Assembly: GCA_964367645.1 (NCBI GenBank)
Contig: CAYIYN010000017.1
Span: 1 to 21,149, forward strand
Reading direction: 5' to 3'
Length of the DNA: 21,149 bases
From: RGIG4097 sp964367645
GTDB lineage: Bacteria; Bacillota; Clostridia; Christensenellales; CAG-917
Part shown: positions 1 through 7,933 of the stretch, in pieces
Layout of the letters: each line of letters starts with the position of its first letter
Position numbering within the stretch: the first letter of the stretch is position 1
The notes under the pieces: model-generated
Told to the model about the DNA's origin: nothing
What the model saw: only the letters and a program-made list of their open reading frames with translations
Databases searched by the model: none
Translations under genes and position numbers: made by a program

Positions 1-34
1 GTTTGAAGATATAAAAACGGTATTTTTTTTTGAT

Positions 35-1228
35 TCAAATTTTATAGTATTTTTTGAGTGCGGCTTCGGCGGCAGCGAGCAATTCAAGGTTAATACAGCA
101 CGAAATTTTGGTTTCGGACGTCGTGATTGCATACACTGTTGAGCCAACGCCGTTCAATATTGACAATACCTCCAAGGCTACTCCGCTTTTATGTTCCATA
201 CCTGCGCCTTCAGCGGTGAGTTTCGCCGTGTTGACGGTCGCCGTGTGTCCGACGTTTGCCGGGATAAGTTTATCCGCTCTTGTCAAATCTTTGTCCGGCA
301 GGCTGAACGATACCGCCAAAGTTCCGTCTGTGTTAATATTTTGCGATATCATATCCAAATTGATATTGTTGTCTTTTATGCCTTTTAGCAGAGCTAGGAA
401 AGCGGTTGAAGTGATAGATGGGAAGGAAAGCAGCGATACCTCTTTTTCTGATGCAACAGAGGTGACGGCATAGAAATCTCCCAAGATTGAGTTCATATCG
501 TACAGCCCTGTCTTTTTATCCATAATAAAGGCCGCCGCTCTAAGTGCGCCTCTGACAAAGACTTCTTTGCTTTCCGCCTCGTGGGATAGTGTGATTTGTT
601 CGCCGGCTCCAAGAAACATAACCTCGTGCTTGCCAACGACGCTGCCACCGCGTAAAGCGTGTATTCCAATTTCGTTTTTCTCACGTCGTTTTGCAGTTTC
701 ATGACGTCCAAACGTGGGGACAAGATCTCCGTCGCGGACTTCGTTGATGGCATTGGCGAGCAGTAGGGCAGTGCCGCTGGGAGCGTCAAGTTTTTGGTTG
801 TGGTGAATTTCCACTATCTCGACATCATACGCTTCTCCCAAAAACTTCATAGCATCTTTTGAAAGGTTTGAAAGCAAATTTATGCCCAGCGACATATTTG
901 CAGTGCGGAATATAGCCGTTTGTTTTGCCGCGTAGGACACTCTCTTAACCTGTTCTTCTGTGTAACCCGTTGTTGCAAGCACGCATTTTACACTGTTTTT
1001 TACGGCAAAATTCAGAATCGAGTCCAGCGAGGCGGGAGATGAAAAATCCAAAATAATGTCGACAGACAGTGCGCTGTCTTCAAAAGAGCGATAAACGGGA
1101 TAAGGCAAATCGTCCGCAGGGAAAGTGTCCACTCCGTAGACTATCTCAAAATCCTGCGAGCCTATAAGCGTCTTGTAAATCGTTCTGCCCATGCGCCCTT
1201 CGGCGCCGGAAATTGCAAGTTTTATCAT
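35..1228 (-). CDS. dapB: 4-hydroxy-tetrahydrodipicolinate reductase fused to an aspartokinase-type ACT module
   Basis: Reduces hydroxy-tetrahydrodipicolinate with NAD(P)H in the cytoplasmic diaminopimelate/lysine pathway. Residues 1-250 form a complete DapB: the nucleotide loop GAEGRMG is at 8-14, the substrate/catalytic HH pair at 142-143 with K146, and DAPSGTA at 148-154. Usual DapB length is about 250, but this protein has 397 residues. The extra 251-397 reads as two consecutive ACT units like the C-terminus of aspartokinase: 'NINLDMISQNI' and 'VSFSLP' in the first, 'GAGMEHKSGVA' and 'TTSETKISC' in the second. The start codon overlaps the dapA stop by 4 bases (ATGA), so translation is coupled. 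It is the last gene of asd-dapA-dapB inside the window; no clear terminator is visible in bases 1-34. The family call is firm. A feedback role for the ACT part (lysine or another amino acid) is inferred only from where such modules occur elsewhere. Confidence 0.95.
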   Translation of the reverse strand: MIKLAISGAEGRMGRTIYKTLIGSQDFEIVYGVDTFPADDLPYPVYRSFEDSALSVDIILDFSSPASLDSILNFAVKNSVKCVLATTGYTEEQVKRVSYAAKQTAIFRTANMSLGINLLSNLSKDAMKFLGEAYDVEIVEIHHNQKLDAPSGTALLLANAINEVRDGDLVPTFGRHETAKRREKNEIGIHALRGGSVVGKHEVMFLGAGEQITLSHEAESKEVFVRGALRAAAFIMDKKTGLYDMNSILGDFYAVTSVASEKEVSLLSFPSITSTAFLALLKGIKDNNINLDMISQNINTDGTLAVSFSLPDKDLTRADKLIPANVGHTATVNTAKLTAEGAGMEHKSGVALEVLSILNGVGSTVYAITTSETKISCCINLELLAAAEAALKKYYKI

Positions 1229-2094
1229 TTGTATTCCTTGAGTAAGTCAATGAGGACTTTTGCGTTTGTGTCCGTCATGCGGGTTAGGGGCAGGCGTACA
1301 TTTCCGTTGCAAAGCCCCAGTTCTTCTGCGGCGCGCTTTGCGGGAATTGGATTGACCTCGCAAAACAGTGATTTAATCAAAGGCAACATTTTCAGTTGCA
1401 TTTCGGCGGCGGTTTTAAGATTGCCTTTTAGCATTGCGGTTGTCATATCGGATGTGAATTTTGGAATGACGTTGCTTGCGACGGAAATTACTCCCTCGCC
1501 GCCCATTGCCATAATCGGAATGGTTATGCCGTCGTCACCGCTATACACAACCGCTTTGCCTTTTGTCAGGCGGATGCACTCGTTGATTTGCTCCATATTG
1601 CCGCATGCTTCTTTTATTGCCGCAATATTTTTGTGTTCGGCAAGTTTGGCAAAAGTCGCAGGGAGCAGATTGACACCGGTACGTCCCGGCACGTTGTAAC
1701 AAATAATGGGAAGGTTCACTGCGTCGGCGATTGCGCTAAAGTGCGCGATGAGTCCGTCTTGTGTTGCTTTGTTGTAATAAGGAGTGACGATAAGCAGTGC
1801 GTCTGCGCCAAGACTTTGTGCGGTTTTTGACAACTCGATAGCGGCGGCGGTGCTGTTTGAGCCTGCGCCGACGATAATCGGAAGTTTGCCTTTAAGTTTT
1901 TTTAAAGTGAACTTTATGACGCCGATTTTTTCATCCGACGACATAGTTGCCGGTTCACCCGTGGTGCCCAATATGACAAGGGCGTCCACACCATTCGCCA
2001 CTTGGAAATCAAGCAAGGCATCAAGTGAGGGATAATCCACACCGTTTTCGGTGAAGGGAGTGATGAGAGCTGTAGCCGTTCCTTTGAAAATCAT
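1225..2094 (-). CDS. dapA: 4-hydroxy-tetrahydrodipicolinate synthase
   Basis: Condenses pyruvate with aspartate semialdehyde, the first committed step of lysine/diaminopimelate synthesis. The 289-residue length is normal for the family. The Schiff-base lysine is K161 in 'AIKEA'. The catalytic triad is visible as T44/T45 in GTTGE (43-47), Y107 in TPYYNK and Y133 in 'CYNVPGRTG'; R138 of that motif binds substrate. The TIM-barrel glycine-rich segment 'GGEGVISVASN' follows at about 198-208. The gene lies one base after asd and overlaps dapB by four bases, so all three are read as one transcript from the promoter upstream of asd. No anomalies were seen. Confidence 0.97.
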   Translation of the reverse strand: MIFKGTATALITPFTENGVDYPSLDALLDFQVANGVDALVILGTTGEPATMSSDEKIGVIKFTLKKLKGKLPIIVGAGSNSTAAAIELSKTAQSLGADALLIVTPYYNKATQDGLIAHFSAIADAVNLPIICYNVPGRTGVNLLPATFAKLAEHKNIAAIKEACGNMEQINECIRLTKGKAVVYSGDDGITIPIMAMGGEGVISVASNVIPKFTSDMTTAMLKGNLKTAAEMQLKMLPLIKSLFCEVNPIPAKRAAEELGLCNGNVRLPLTRMTDTNAKVLIDLLKEYK

Positions 2095-2095
2095 A

Positions 2096-3109
2096 TTAAG
2101 CCTCCAAAGCGTTCTTGATTAGCAATTCGACAATCTGTACGGCGTTTGTTGCCGCTCCTTTTCTTATATTATCTGCGACAACCCAAATGTTGACGCCACT
2201 GTCCACGCTATCGTCAAGGCGGATACGTCCGACATAAACCTCGTCGTGGTTTTCTGCATAAATAGGCATAGGATACACGTTGTTTTTGACATCGTCCATC
2301 ACTACAAGTTCAGATGAAAACTCGCTTAACGCTTTACCTACGCTCTCTTTAGTGCAGGGCTTTTTAAACTCCACGTTGATAGATTCGCTGTGTCCGTGGA
2401 AAACGGGCACACGCACCGTTGTGGCGGTGATTTTGATTTTTTCATCGTGGAAAATCTTCTTTGTTTCGGCAATCATCTTCCATTCTTCCTTGGTGTAGCC
2501 GTCTTCCATAAATACGTCGATGTGCGGAAGAAGGTTAAACGCGATAGGATGCGGGAACTTTTTGGGAGCTTCGCCGCTTACGCCGTCTTTAAGGTCGTTG
2601 TAGCCCGCAACTCCTGCGCCCGATACTGCTTGATAAGTGGAATAAACTATGCGTTTGATGCCAAAGGTATCATACAAGGGCTTCAATGCCACGACTGCCT
2701 GTATTGTTGAGCAGTTGGGGTTGGATATGATGCCTTTGTTCCATTTTACATCTTCGGGATTGACTTCGGGGACGACGAGGGGGACGTCGGGGTACATTCT
2801 CCATTGACTGGAGTTGTCCACGACAACCGCTCCTGCCTTTACAAAAATCGGTGCAAAATCTTTGGATGTGCCGCCGCCTGCAGAAAATAAGGCAAAGTCT
2901 ACTTTGCCGGCAAGAGCCATAACGTTTTCCTCGGTCAGTTCAATGACCGTGTGAGGTTTGCCTACAAAATCGATTTGTTTTCCCGCACTTCTTTGCGAAG
3001 CAAAAAGATAATAATTTTCTACGGGAAGTTGACGTTCCGTCAAGACTTCAAGAAATTTGTTGCCGACCATTCCGGTCGCGCCGACTACTGCAACGTTGAA
3101 TTTTTTCAT
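2096..3109 (-). CDS. asd: aspartate-semialdehyde dehydrogenase
   Basis: Reduces aspartyl phosphate to aspartate semialdehyde with NADPH, feeding both DapA (same operon) and homoserine dehydrogenase (hom at 11390). The 337 residues match the usual length. The nucleotide-binding loop 'GATGMVG' is at 10-16, the catalytic cysteine C133 lies in 'SNPNCSTIQ', R233 in 'TVRVPV', and the active-site histidine H240 in 'GHSES'. The start is supported by an AAGGAAG ribosome binding site just upstream on the minus strand. It is the first gene of asd-dapA-dapB and is divergent from the 3301 operon. No aspartokinase gene is adjacent, although many Bacillota place one here. Confidence 0.97.
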   Translation of the reverse strand: MKKFNVAVVGATGMVGNKFLEVLTERQLPVENYYLFASQRSAGKQIDFVGKPHTVIELTEENVMALAGKVDFALFSAGGGTSKDFAPIFVKAGAVVVDNSSQWRMYPDVPLVVPEVNPEDVKWNKGIISNPNCSTIQAVVALKPLYDTFGIKRIVYSTYQAVSGAGVAGYNDLKDGVSGEAPKKFPHPIAFNLLPHIDVFMEDGYTKEEWKMIAETKKIFHDEKIKITATTVRVPVFHGHSESINVEFKKPCTKESVGKALSEFSSELVVMDDVKNNVYPMPIYAENHDEVYVGRIRLDDSVDSGVNIWVVADNIRKGAATNAVQIVELLIKNALEA

Positions 3110-3137
3110 TTTTACTTCCTTTCCCCTTATTTAGTAA

Positions 3138-3166
3138 AAAATATATCACGATTGAGAAAAAGTCAA
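3138..3166 (-). promoter_or_regulatory. predicted promoter of asd-dapA-dapB
   Basis: On the minus strand TTGACT (3166-3161) is followed by an AT-rich -10 region. Either TATTTT (3143-3138, 17 bp spacer) or TATATT (3145-3140, 15 bp spacer, preceded by TGA as in an extended -10) could serve. It sits about 30 bases before the asd start. Read by eye only. Confidence 0.55.
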
Positions 3167-3236
3167 TCTAATTCAATAGTAATTAGACAACTTCATACAC
3201 GCGCGCCATTTATTTTCCCAAATACATTTTATTTGT

Positions 3237-3265
3237 TTGATATTTATTGTGTGTTAGTGTAAAAT
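3237..3265 (+). promoter_or_regulatory. predicted promoter of the 3301-6786 operon
   Basis: TTGATA (3237-3242), a 17 bp spacer, and TAAAAT (3260-3265) form a near-consensus housekeeping promoter. Transcription would begin about 30 bases before the start codon at 3301. It is divergent from the asd promoter, in a 191-base gap. Confidence 0.7.
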
Positions 3266-3300
3266 GACTGTAAATTAAAATAATGCCGTCAGGAGAAAAT

Positions 3301-4419
3301 ATGGCAAATCAATATCAGCCCAACGCAGGGAAAGCGACCAAAGAACCCAAATTTTTGCTTGGCAATCTGTTTGTCAACGCTGAAGTTGTGGTCGAACCGG
3401 AAGAACCTCAAAAAATCGTCGTCGCAGGAATGGCGGAGGCAAGAATAAAAAAGGAATATCCCGAGGGATATTTCAAAAGAGCAATAGCCGTATTTCAGGG
3501 CGAATACGCAAATATGATAAAAACAACGGTGTGGTTTATCGCATCCACACTTCTGTTCATTTTGGTGCTCACCGTAGCCGCCAAATATTTTGAAGATAGC
3601 GTAATCGGCGGCACTTACAACTTTATGTCCGCCATAGGTGTCGGTTACCCGGGCATCGGCGACAGCATATCCGAAAGCGTCTTCCGTCTTTACTGGGACG
3701 TGTATCAGCCCGTTATCATGATGGCTGCCGCCGCAATGATTTTTGCATCGGCATTTATGTCGGGACAATTTTATGCGGCAAAGCGTTCTTTTTTCCAAGA
3801 TTTATACAAAAAGAGCGTTGCCACATATTGGAGGGGCTTTGCCAAGTATTGGTGGAAGTTTTTGCTTTTTGGTACGATTGGCACGCTTGTTATGCTTGCT
3901 ATGGGAACGTCGCTGCTCAATATTCTTGCAAAACTGCAAATTGCAACCGCAGTGGCTGGGGATTATGTGGGAGTTGTTTTCGCCTTTGTGTTCGGAGCGC
4001 CGATACTTGCCTATATAATGGTTTTACTCTCCCTTGCAACAGTCTATAACCTTTCGTTCTCAGGCTTGTTAAAAGACGCACTGGTGGTAATAATCAACAA
4101 TCCTCTCATCGTGCTTATAGTCGGAGTGCTCTCCGCAATTCCTCTGCTTATATGCATTGCAGGTACTGTGGTCGCGGTTATTGCCTATATAGCCATGGCG
4201 GCGGCGGGATTCAATTTTTTGGCACTGAATTGGATTGCAATGGCAAAGAGAGGCATGGACAAGTGCAAAGCATTAAAAGCCCACAACGACAAAAAGAATA
4301 TGTACATCGTCCGTAAAGCGAGCGTTAATGAATATCAAGGCAATCCCGCAAAGGCAAAGCAAAAAACAAAAACAGAGCAAAAGCCCTATCAAAATCCCAA
4401 AAAGAAGAAAAAGAAATAA
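3301..4419 (+). CDS. multi-pass membrane protein of unknown function with Lys-rich C-terminal tail
   Basis: I do not recognise the family. The start at 3301 is chosen over the in-frame ATG at 3283 because AGGAGA (3291-3296) lies four bases before it; this gives 372 residues. The first 70 residues are hydrophilic. Roughly six membrane segments follow, beginning at about residue 72 ('TVWFIASTLLFILVL'), with further spans near 135-155, 185-210, 220-250 and 260-310. The last 55 or so residues are hydrophilic and very basic, ending in a run of six lysines, so the tail is probably cytoplasmic. The stop overlaps the next start by one base (TAATG), so the protein is made together with the TPR protein downstream. 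A membrane anchor for the two soluble partners is an inference from context only. Confidence 0.85.
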   Translation: MANQYQPNAGKATKEPKFLLGNLFVNAEVVVEPEEPQKIVVAGMAEARIKKEYPEGYFKRAIAVFQGEYANMIKTTVWFIASTLLFILVLTVAAKYFEDSVIGGTYNFMSAIGVGYPGIGDSISESVFRLYWDVYQPVIMMAAAAMIFASAFMSGQFYAAKRSFFQDLYKKSVATYWRGFAKYWWKFLLFGTIGTLVMLAMGTSLLNILAKLQIATAVAGDYVGVVFAFVFGAPILAYIMVLLSLATVYNLSFSGLLKDALVVIINNPLIVLIVGVLSAIPLLICIAGTVVAVIAYIAMAAAGFNFLALNWIAMAKRGMDKCKALKAHNDKKNMYIVRKASVNEYQGNPAKAKQKTKTEQKPYQNPKKKKKK

Positions 4420-6101
4420 TGGCTCAAGTTATCGACTTCAACCTTAACGGCGAAGAGTATCTGGAACTTGGCGAAAGATGTATCGAGTCGGGCAATGCCG
4501 AAGGCGCGATAACAAATTTTAAAAAGGCCCTAGAACTCAATGAACGCCTGTTTATGGCGTCGATTAATCTTGCCACTTTATATGCGGGACTTGGTGCACA
4601 CCAAATCTCAAATAAGATACTTTATAAAGCCCTCGTATTGAAGCCCGACTTGGACAGCGAGGGCCGTATTTTTTATCAACTTGCAAACAATTTTTTGGAA
4701 CTCGGCGAACTTGAGGTGGTGTCATATTATATGCGCTATTTCAGCGACGATTTCGATTCCGAAGCCTTTGAAACAAAAAACCCCGAGGAAGAGAACTTTC
4801 ACGTGGCATATCCCCGCGGCGACGACTATTACGAAATGCTTATCGAGCGAGCGTACCGCGCGGTGAGAGAAAAGGATTTTGAAACTGCACTTCAATGCGC
4901 CAGAGAAGTTGACCCCAGAAGCAGGGTGGCAGACGCGGCGAATCACGTGATACTCGTTTGCTATATGATGAAAAACGACATAGACCGAGTTATTGACGAG
5001 GCTCGGTATATGCTGGAAAAATCAGACAGTCTGGCAGTCAGATGCACTCTTGCCACCGCCTTTATGATGGAAGAAAAACTTGAATCAGCGGATAGCGTCG
5101 TTTGCGGCATTTTGGAAAAAGATTACCAAAGAGTTGAAGATATTTTGCTGCTCTTGCCTTTGCTTGTCAATCTCAACATGCACTCCGAAGTCGTAAAATA
5201 CACAAAACGGGTGCTTGAAAGTTTGAACTTGCAGCCAAACACTATGATGTGGCTTTCACAAGGTCTTTACAATTTGGGGCAAAAAAAAGAAGCCGTAAAA
5301 ATTATGAACCGCATCAAAGTCATCTACGGCGAGTATTCTCCTGCGGAATTTTACCTTGACCTGTATAAGACCGAACCCGAAAGCGTCGAATACAATATGA
5401 ATTTGCCATACGCTGAAAGAATTAGACGATATAAGCGCATCGAATATTTTGTCAAACTGGACAAAGTCGATTTTGAAAAGGCTTTGAAAAACGACAAAGA
5501 ACTCACTTCACTCATACGTTGGTCTTTTATAGACGGCAACGAAAAGATTAAACTTATGGTTTTGGATCGTCTTGACTTTTGTCAGACTGCCTGGGTTAAG
5601 GATTTTTACCGCGACATACTTATTTCTCCAAATTTGAGTTTCGAAATTATGCCGCGTGTTTTGTACAGCCTTCTAAATCACGGCTTTACGCTGGACGTGG
5701 AAATCGTGGCACAAGACAGATTTAAAGATGTTTCTTTGTGCTTGCCGGACGCTTTTTATTGCCTTCCGGTTGTCTTCCACGATGCGGTGAGTTATGCAAT
5801 TTGTGATATTATATTCACCGACGAAGACCCCACCACATATATCGAAAGACTCAGAAAAATCGTCAATTCCCTTGTCAATATAGGCGCCGACGGCAGAGCG
5901 TTGTGGAGAGATAAAAACGTTGAAAAAATCGCTAGACTAAGAAGTGTGCGGACGACAGTCGGCGTGCTTTTGACAAAAGTATACGAGGACGACCCAAACC
6001 CCAAAGAAGACAATATGCAACGTTACGAATTGAGCGAGCGCACGTTTGACAAATATTACAGGATTATTTTCGGAGATGAAAACAATGATAGACAAGAATG
6101 A
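4419..6101 (+). CDS. tetratricopeptide-repeat protein of unknown function
   Basis: A 560-residue soluble, acidic, all-helical protein with no signal peptide or membrane segment. The N-terminal part has recognisable TPR signatures, for example 'GNAEGAITNFKKALELN' near residues 25-41. Further helical pairs run to about residue 340 ('LYNLGQKKEAVKIMNRI'). The C-terminal 200 residues are helical but show no motif I know. TPR proteins usually act as binding scaffolds; no enzyme signature is visible. Its start is coupled to the membrane protein upstream (TAATG), and its 3' end overlaps the next gene by 17 bases. That arrangement argues that the three products work together. Confidence 0.85.
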   Translation: MAQVIDFNLNGEEYLELGERCIESGNAEGAITNFKKALELNERLFMASINLATLYAGLGAHQISNKILYKALVLKPDLDSEGRIFYQLANNFLELGELEVVSYYMRYFSDDFDSEAFETKNPEEENFHVAYPRGDDYYEMLIERAYRAVREKDFETALQCAREVDPRSRVADAANHVILVCYMMKNDIDRVIDEARYMLEKSDSLAVRCTLATAFMMEEKLESADSVVCGILEKDYQRVEDILLLLPLLVNLNMHSEVVKYTKRVLESLNLQPNTMMWLSQGLYNLGQKKEAVKIMNRIKVIYGEYSPAEFYLDLYKTEPESVEYNMNLPYAERIRRYKRIEYFVKLDKVDFEKALKNDKELTSLIRWSFIDGNEKIKLMVLDRLDFCQTAWVKDFYRDILISPNLSFEIMPRVLYSLLNHGFTLDVEIVAQDRFKDVSLCLPDAFYCLPVVFHDAVSYAICDIIFTDEDPTTYIERLRKIVNSLVNIGADGRALWRDKNVEKIARLRSVRTTVGVLLTKVYEDDPNPKEDNMQRYELSERTFDKYYRIIFGDENNDRQE

Positions 6102-6786
6102 AATGCTAAAAATGTTGGACGTATTGACAAACGAGGATTTTGAATACGCAACAAGGCTGGAAGCCTATGAGTTTTTGCTTGAAGACTGTGAAGAAATAAT
6201 AGACGAAATGTTGGAGCGGTTTTATAAATGTGAGGGCGATACCGCTCAAATGCTTCTTGAAATTATGGCAAATTACCCCGGTAACAAGAGTGTTTTTATG
6301 GCGCTTGTAAGTTATCTTTACCGTGGTGAAGACGTTGCCCTGTTTGCCAAATTGCTTGGAAAATACGGCGATTTGAGCGCTATCCAATTGCTGGAAGACT
6401 TTGCCAACGAAAACGATCTTAATTACAATGAAATGATTGAAATCCGCAACGCGATTGAAGAATTGGGTGGAGGAGGCTTTGTAATCGACGAAAGTAAATA
6501 CACCGACGATATGTTTTATCGTTATGTGAAAGGTCTTGACGAGGAAGGATACGATGACAGAAAATCTCCTTTTGAAGACATTTTAAATCCGATTATGGGT
6601 CAGTCCGAAGACGAAGACGACGAAAAAATCACTGAAGAATATATTAATGACGACGACTGTCACTGCGACGCTGACTGCCACTGCCACGATAACGATTGCC
6701 ACTGCCACGAGGACGACTGTCACTGTGACGCTGACTGTCAATGCCACGATAACGATTGCCACTGCCACGAGGATGACGAAGACTGA
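6085..6786 (+). CDS. acidic helical protein with tandem Cys/His-rich C-terminal repeats
   Basis: Family not recognised; 233 residues. The start at 6085 is preferred over in-frame ATGs at 6046 and 6076 because GGAG at 6072-6075 is spaced 9 bases from it. Residues 1-150 are acidic and helical, resembling a HEAT/TPR-like fold by composition only. An acidic linker follows. Residues 190-229 are two 20-residue repeats rich in Asp-Cys-His-Cys, together carrying 12 Cys and 9 His, and the protein ends DDED. Such spacing suggests soft-metal binding (Zn, Cu, Ni or Cd), which is inference. The gene overlaps the TPR gene by 17 bases. Its last 143 bases lie antisense to the 3' end of the convergent transporter gene. 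Confidence 0.8.
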   Translation: MIDKNEMLKMLDVLTNEDFEYATRLEAYEFLLEDCEEIIDEMLERFYKCEGDTAQMLLEIMANYPGNKSVFMALVSYLYRGEDVALFAKLLGKYGDLSAIQLLEDFANENDLNYNEMIEIRNAIEELGGGGFVIDESKYTDDMFYRYVKGLDEEGYDDRKSPFEDILNPIMGQSEDEDDEKITEEYINDDDCHCDADCHCHDNDCHCHEDDCHCDADCQCHDNDCHCHEDDED

Positions 6787-7846
6787 TAGCGGCGATGCAG
6801 TGACTTGCACGAGCCGATGCGGCATTAAACGTATCTTCGATAGAATAACCTTCAATATGCTTCAAAAAGTTGGGTAGTTTGTCTTTTGGGATGCGGATAT
6901 AAATCAGTTTTGCTAGCGTGAAAACCGTGAAGATTATTCCGAACAGGCTGATAAAAGGGTAGCAGTAGTCCACAATATTATCAAAGCCCAAAAAGCTTAT
7001 AGGATACGCTAAAAGCAGTGTTCCGAACACAACCAATTTTCGATAAGAAGGCTTGCCTAAAACGGCAAGCTTTTTGCTTTTCTCAAAGTATCCTTGCATC
7101 AGCGCAGTCAAAACTTCAAGCGCGCCGATAAGAGTGGTAAATATCGCAACCGCTATCAAAACTCCGCTGGCAACTTTAAGTCCAACTCTTTCTGAAACCG
7201 TCAAAACAGGCATTGATGATTGCAATTCGTCAGATAAAACCACGTTTTGGAGAATGAAAAGCACAGTCGACAAAAATGCGAATATTGTCAAACAGCAAAT
7301 CACAATTTGCTTTGAGTTCATTTTTTTGCCTTCGCGGGAGAGCATCACTCCGCCCAAAAGCACGTCCAAGCCACTGTATCTGATCGGCTGCAAGATGGAA
7401 AATTCTCCGCCGAAAATCTTTGCTCCGTTTCTGAAAAAAACCAAAAACAACAACACAACGAAAAGCGGCATTAAAATGGTGTTTGCCCACTTTATTTTCT
7501 CTATTCCGAAGCACACCAAAATCGAGCCTAATATCGCCATAGCAAGCCCAAGAAGCGGAACGCTGAAAAGTGAGGAGAGGACGTATTCTCCGCCTGCAAG
7601 CATTGAACACAGCGATATTGCCGAAGATATAAAAATACCGGTCTTCACGAAAAAATTTTGGGGAACGGCGTTGCTTTTGCCCGCCACCAAAAAAAGTCCG
7701 CACAGTATTGAAATAAATACAGCCGCCAGTGCAACACAGTAAGGTGACGTGCCACCAAAAAAGAGCGCGATTTCCCTACCCGAAGAAAATCCCGCCCCGA
7801 TTGACGTGCCGATATACAAAAACGCAACGCGCAGAGCAGCAAACAT
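6644..7846 (-). CDS. YkvI-family membrane transporter (APC-like), with repetitive C-terminal extension
   Basis: A 400-residue polytopic membrane protein with about ten hydrophobic segments. The N-terminal signature 'GTSIGAGFSSGREI' (13-26, followed by FF) is characteristic of the YkvI group (COG3949) in the amino acid/polyamine transporter superfamily; substrates are not established. The start at 7846 (Met before 'FAALRVAFLYIG') is preferred to the ATG at 7900 because the glyS promoter occupies 7877-7905, and because the hydrophobic core begins right after it. No strong ribosome binding site is seen for either start. The family is normally about 340-360 residues. Here the last 47 codons lie beyond the end of the convergent gene and encode an Arg/Ser/Gly-rich repetitive tail antisense to the Cys/His repeats. 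That tail may be an accident of stop-codon loss. Confidence 0.85.
   Translation of the reverse strand: MFAALRVAFLYIGTSIGAGFSSGREIALFFGGTSPYCVALAAVFISILCGLFLVAGKSNAVPQNFFVKTGIFISSAISLCSMLAGGEYVLSSLFSVPLLGLAMAILGSILVCFGIEKIKWANTILMPLFVVLLFLVFFRNGAKIFGGEFSILQPIRYSGLDVLLGGVMLSREGKKMNSKQIVICCLTIFAFLSTVLFILQNVVLSDELQSSMPVLTVSERVGLKVASGVLIAVAIFTTLIGALEVLTALMQGYFEKSKKLAVLGKPSYRKLVVFGTLLLAYPISFLGFDNIVDYCYPFISLFGIIFTVFTLAKLIYIRIPKDKLPNFLKHIEGYSIEDTFNAASARASHCIAAISLRHPRGSGNRYRGIDSQRHSDSRPRGSGNRYRGSGSQRRSDSRRH
6652..6771 (+). repeat. two 60-bp tandem direct repeats encoding the Cys/His tail
   Basis: Copies at 6652-6711 and 6712-6771 differ at only three positions by eye: two C-to-T changes, which are silent, and one C-to-A change that turns His into Gln. 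Each copy itself contains three related 6-7 residue units of the form DC(H/Q)C. This points to a recent duplication on top of an older expansion. Confidence 0.95.
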
Positions 7847-7876
7847 GGTAGATTGTATGCAATCTTTCACTATAAC

Positions 7877-7905
7877 TTGACAAAGAGTGAAAATACTCAT
7901 AATAT
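7877..7905 (+). promoter_or_regulatory. predicted promoter of glyS
   Basis: TTGACA (7877-7882), a 17 bp spacer, and TAATAT (7900-7905) give a close match to the housekeeping consensus. The predicted transcription start is near 7912, about 20 bases before the AGAGG ribosome binding site region of glyS (7923-7927). Confidence 0.85.
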
Positions 7906-7933
7906 CTTATTTAACTTATTTTAGAGGTATCTT

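Noticed and set aside
6647..6877. Plus-strand Thr/Ala-rich open frame over the Cys/His repeat
   Set aside because: It is a frame shadow of the 60-bp repeats; the frame coding the Cys/His tail continues a long upstream gene and is the better explanation.
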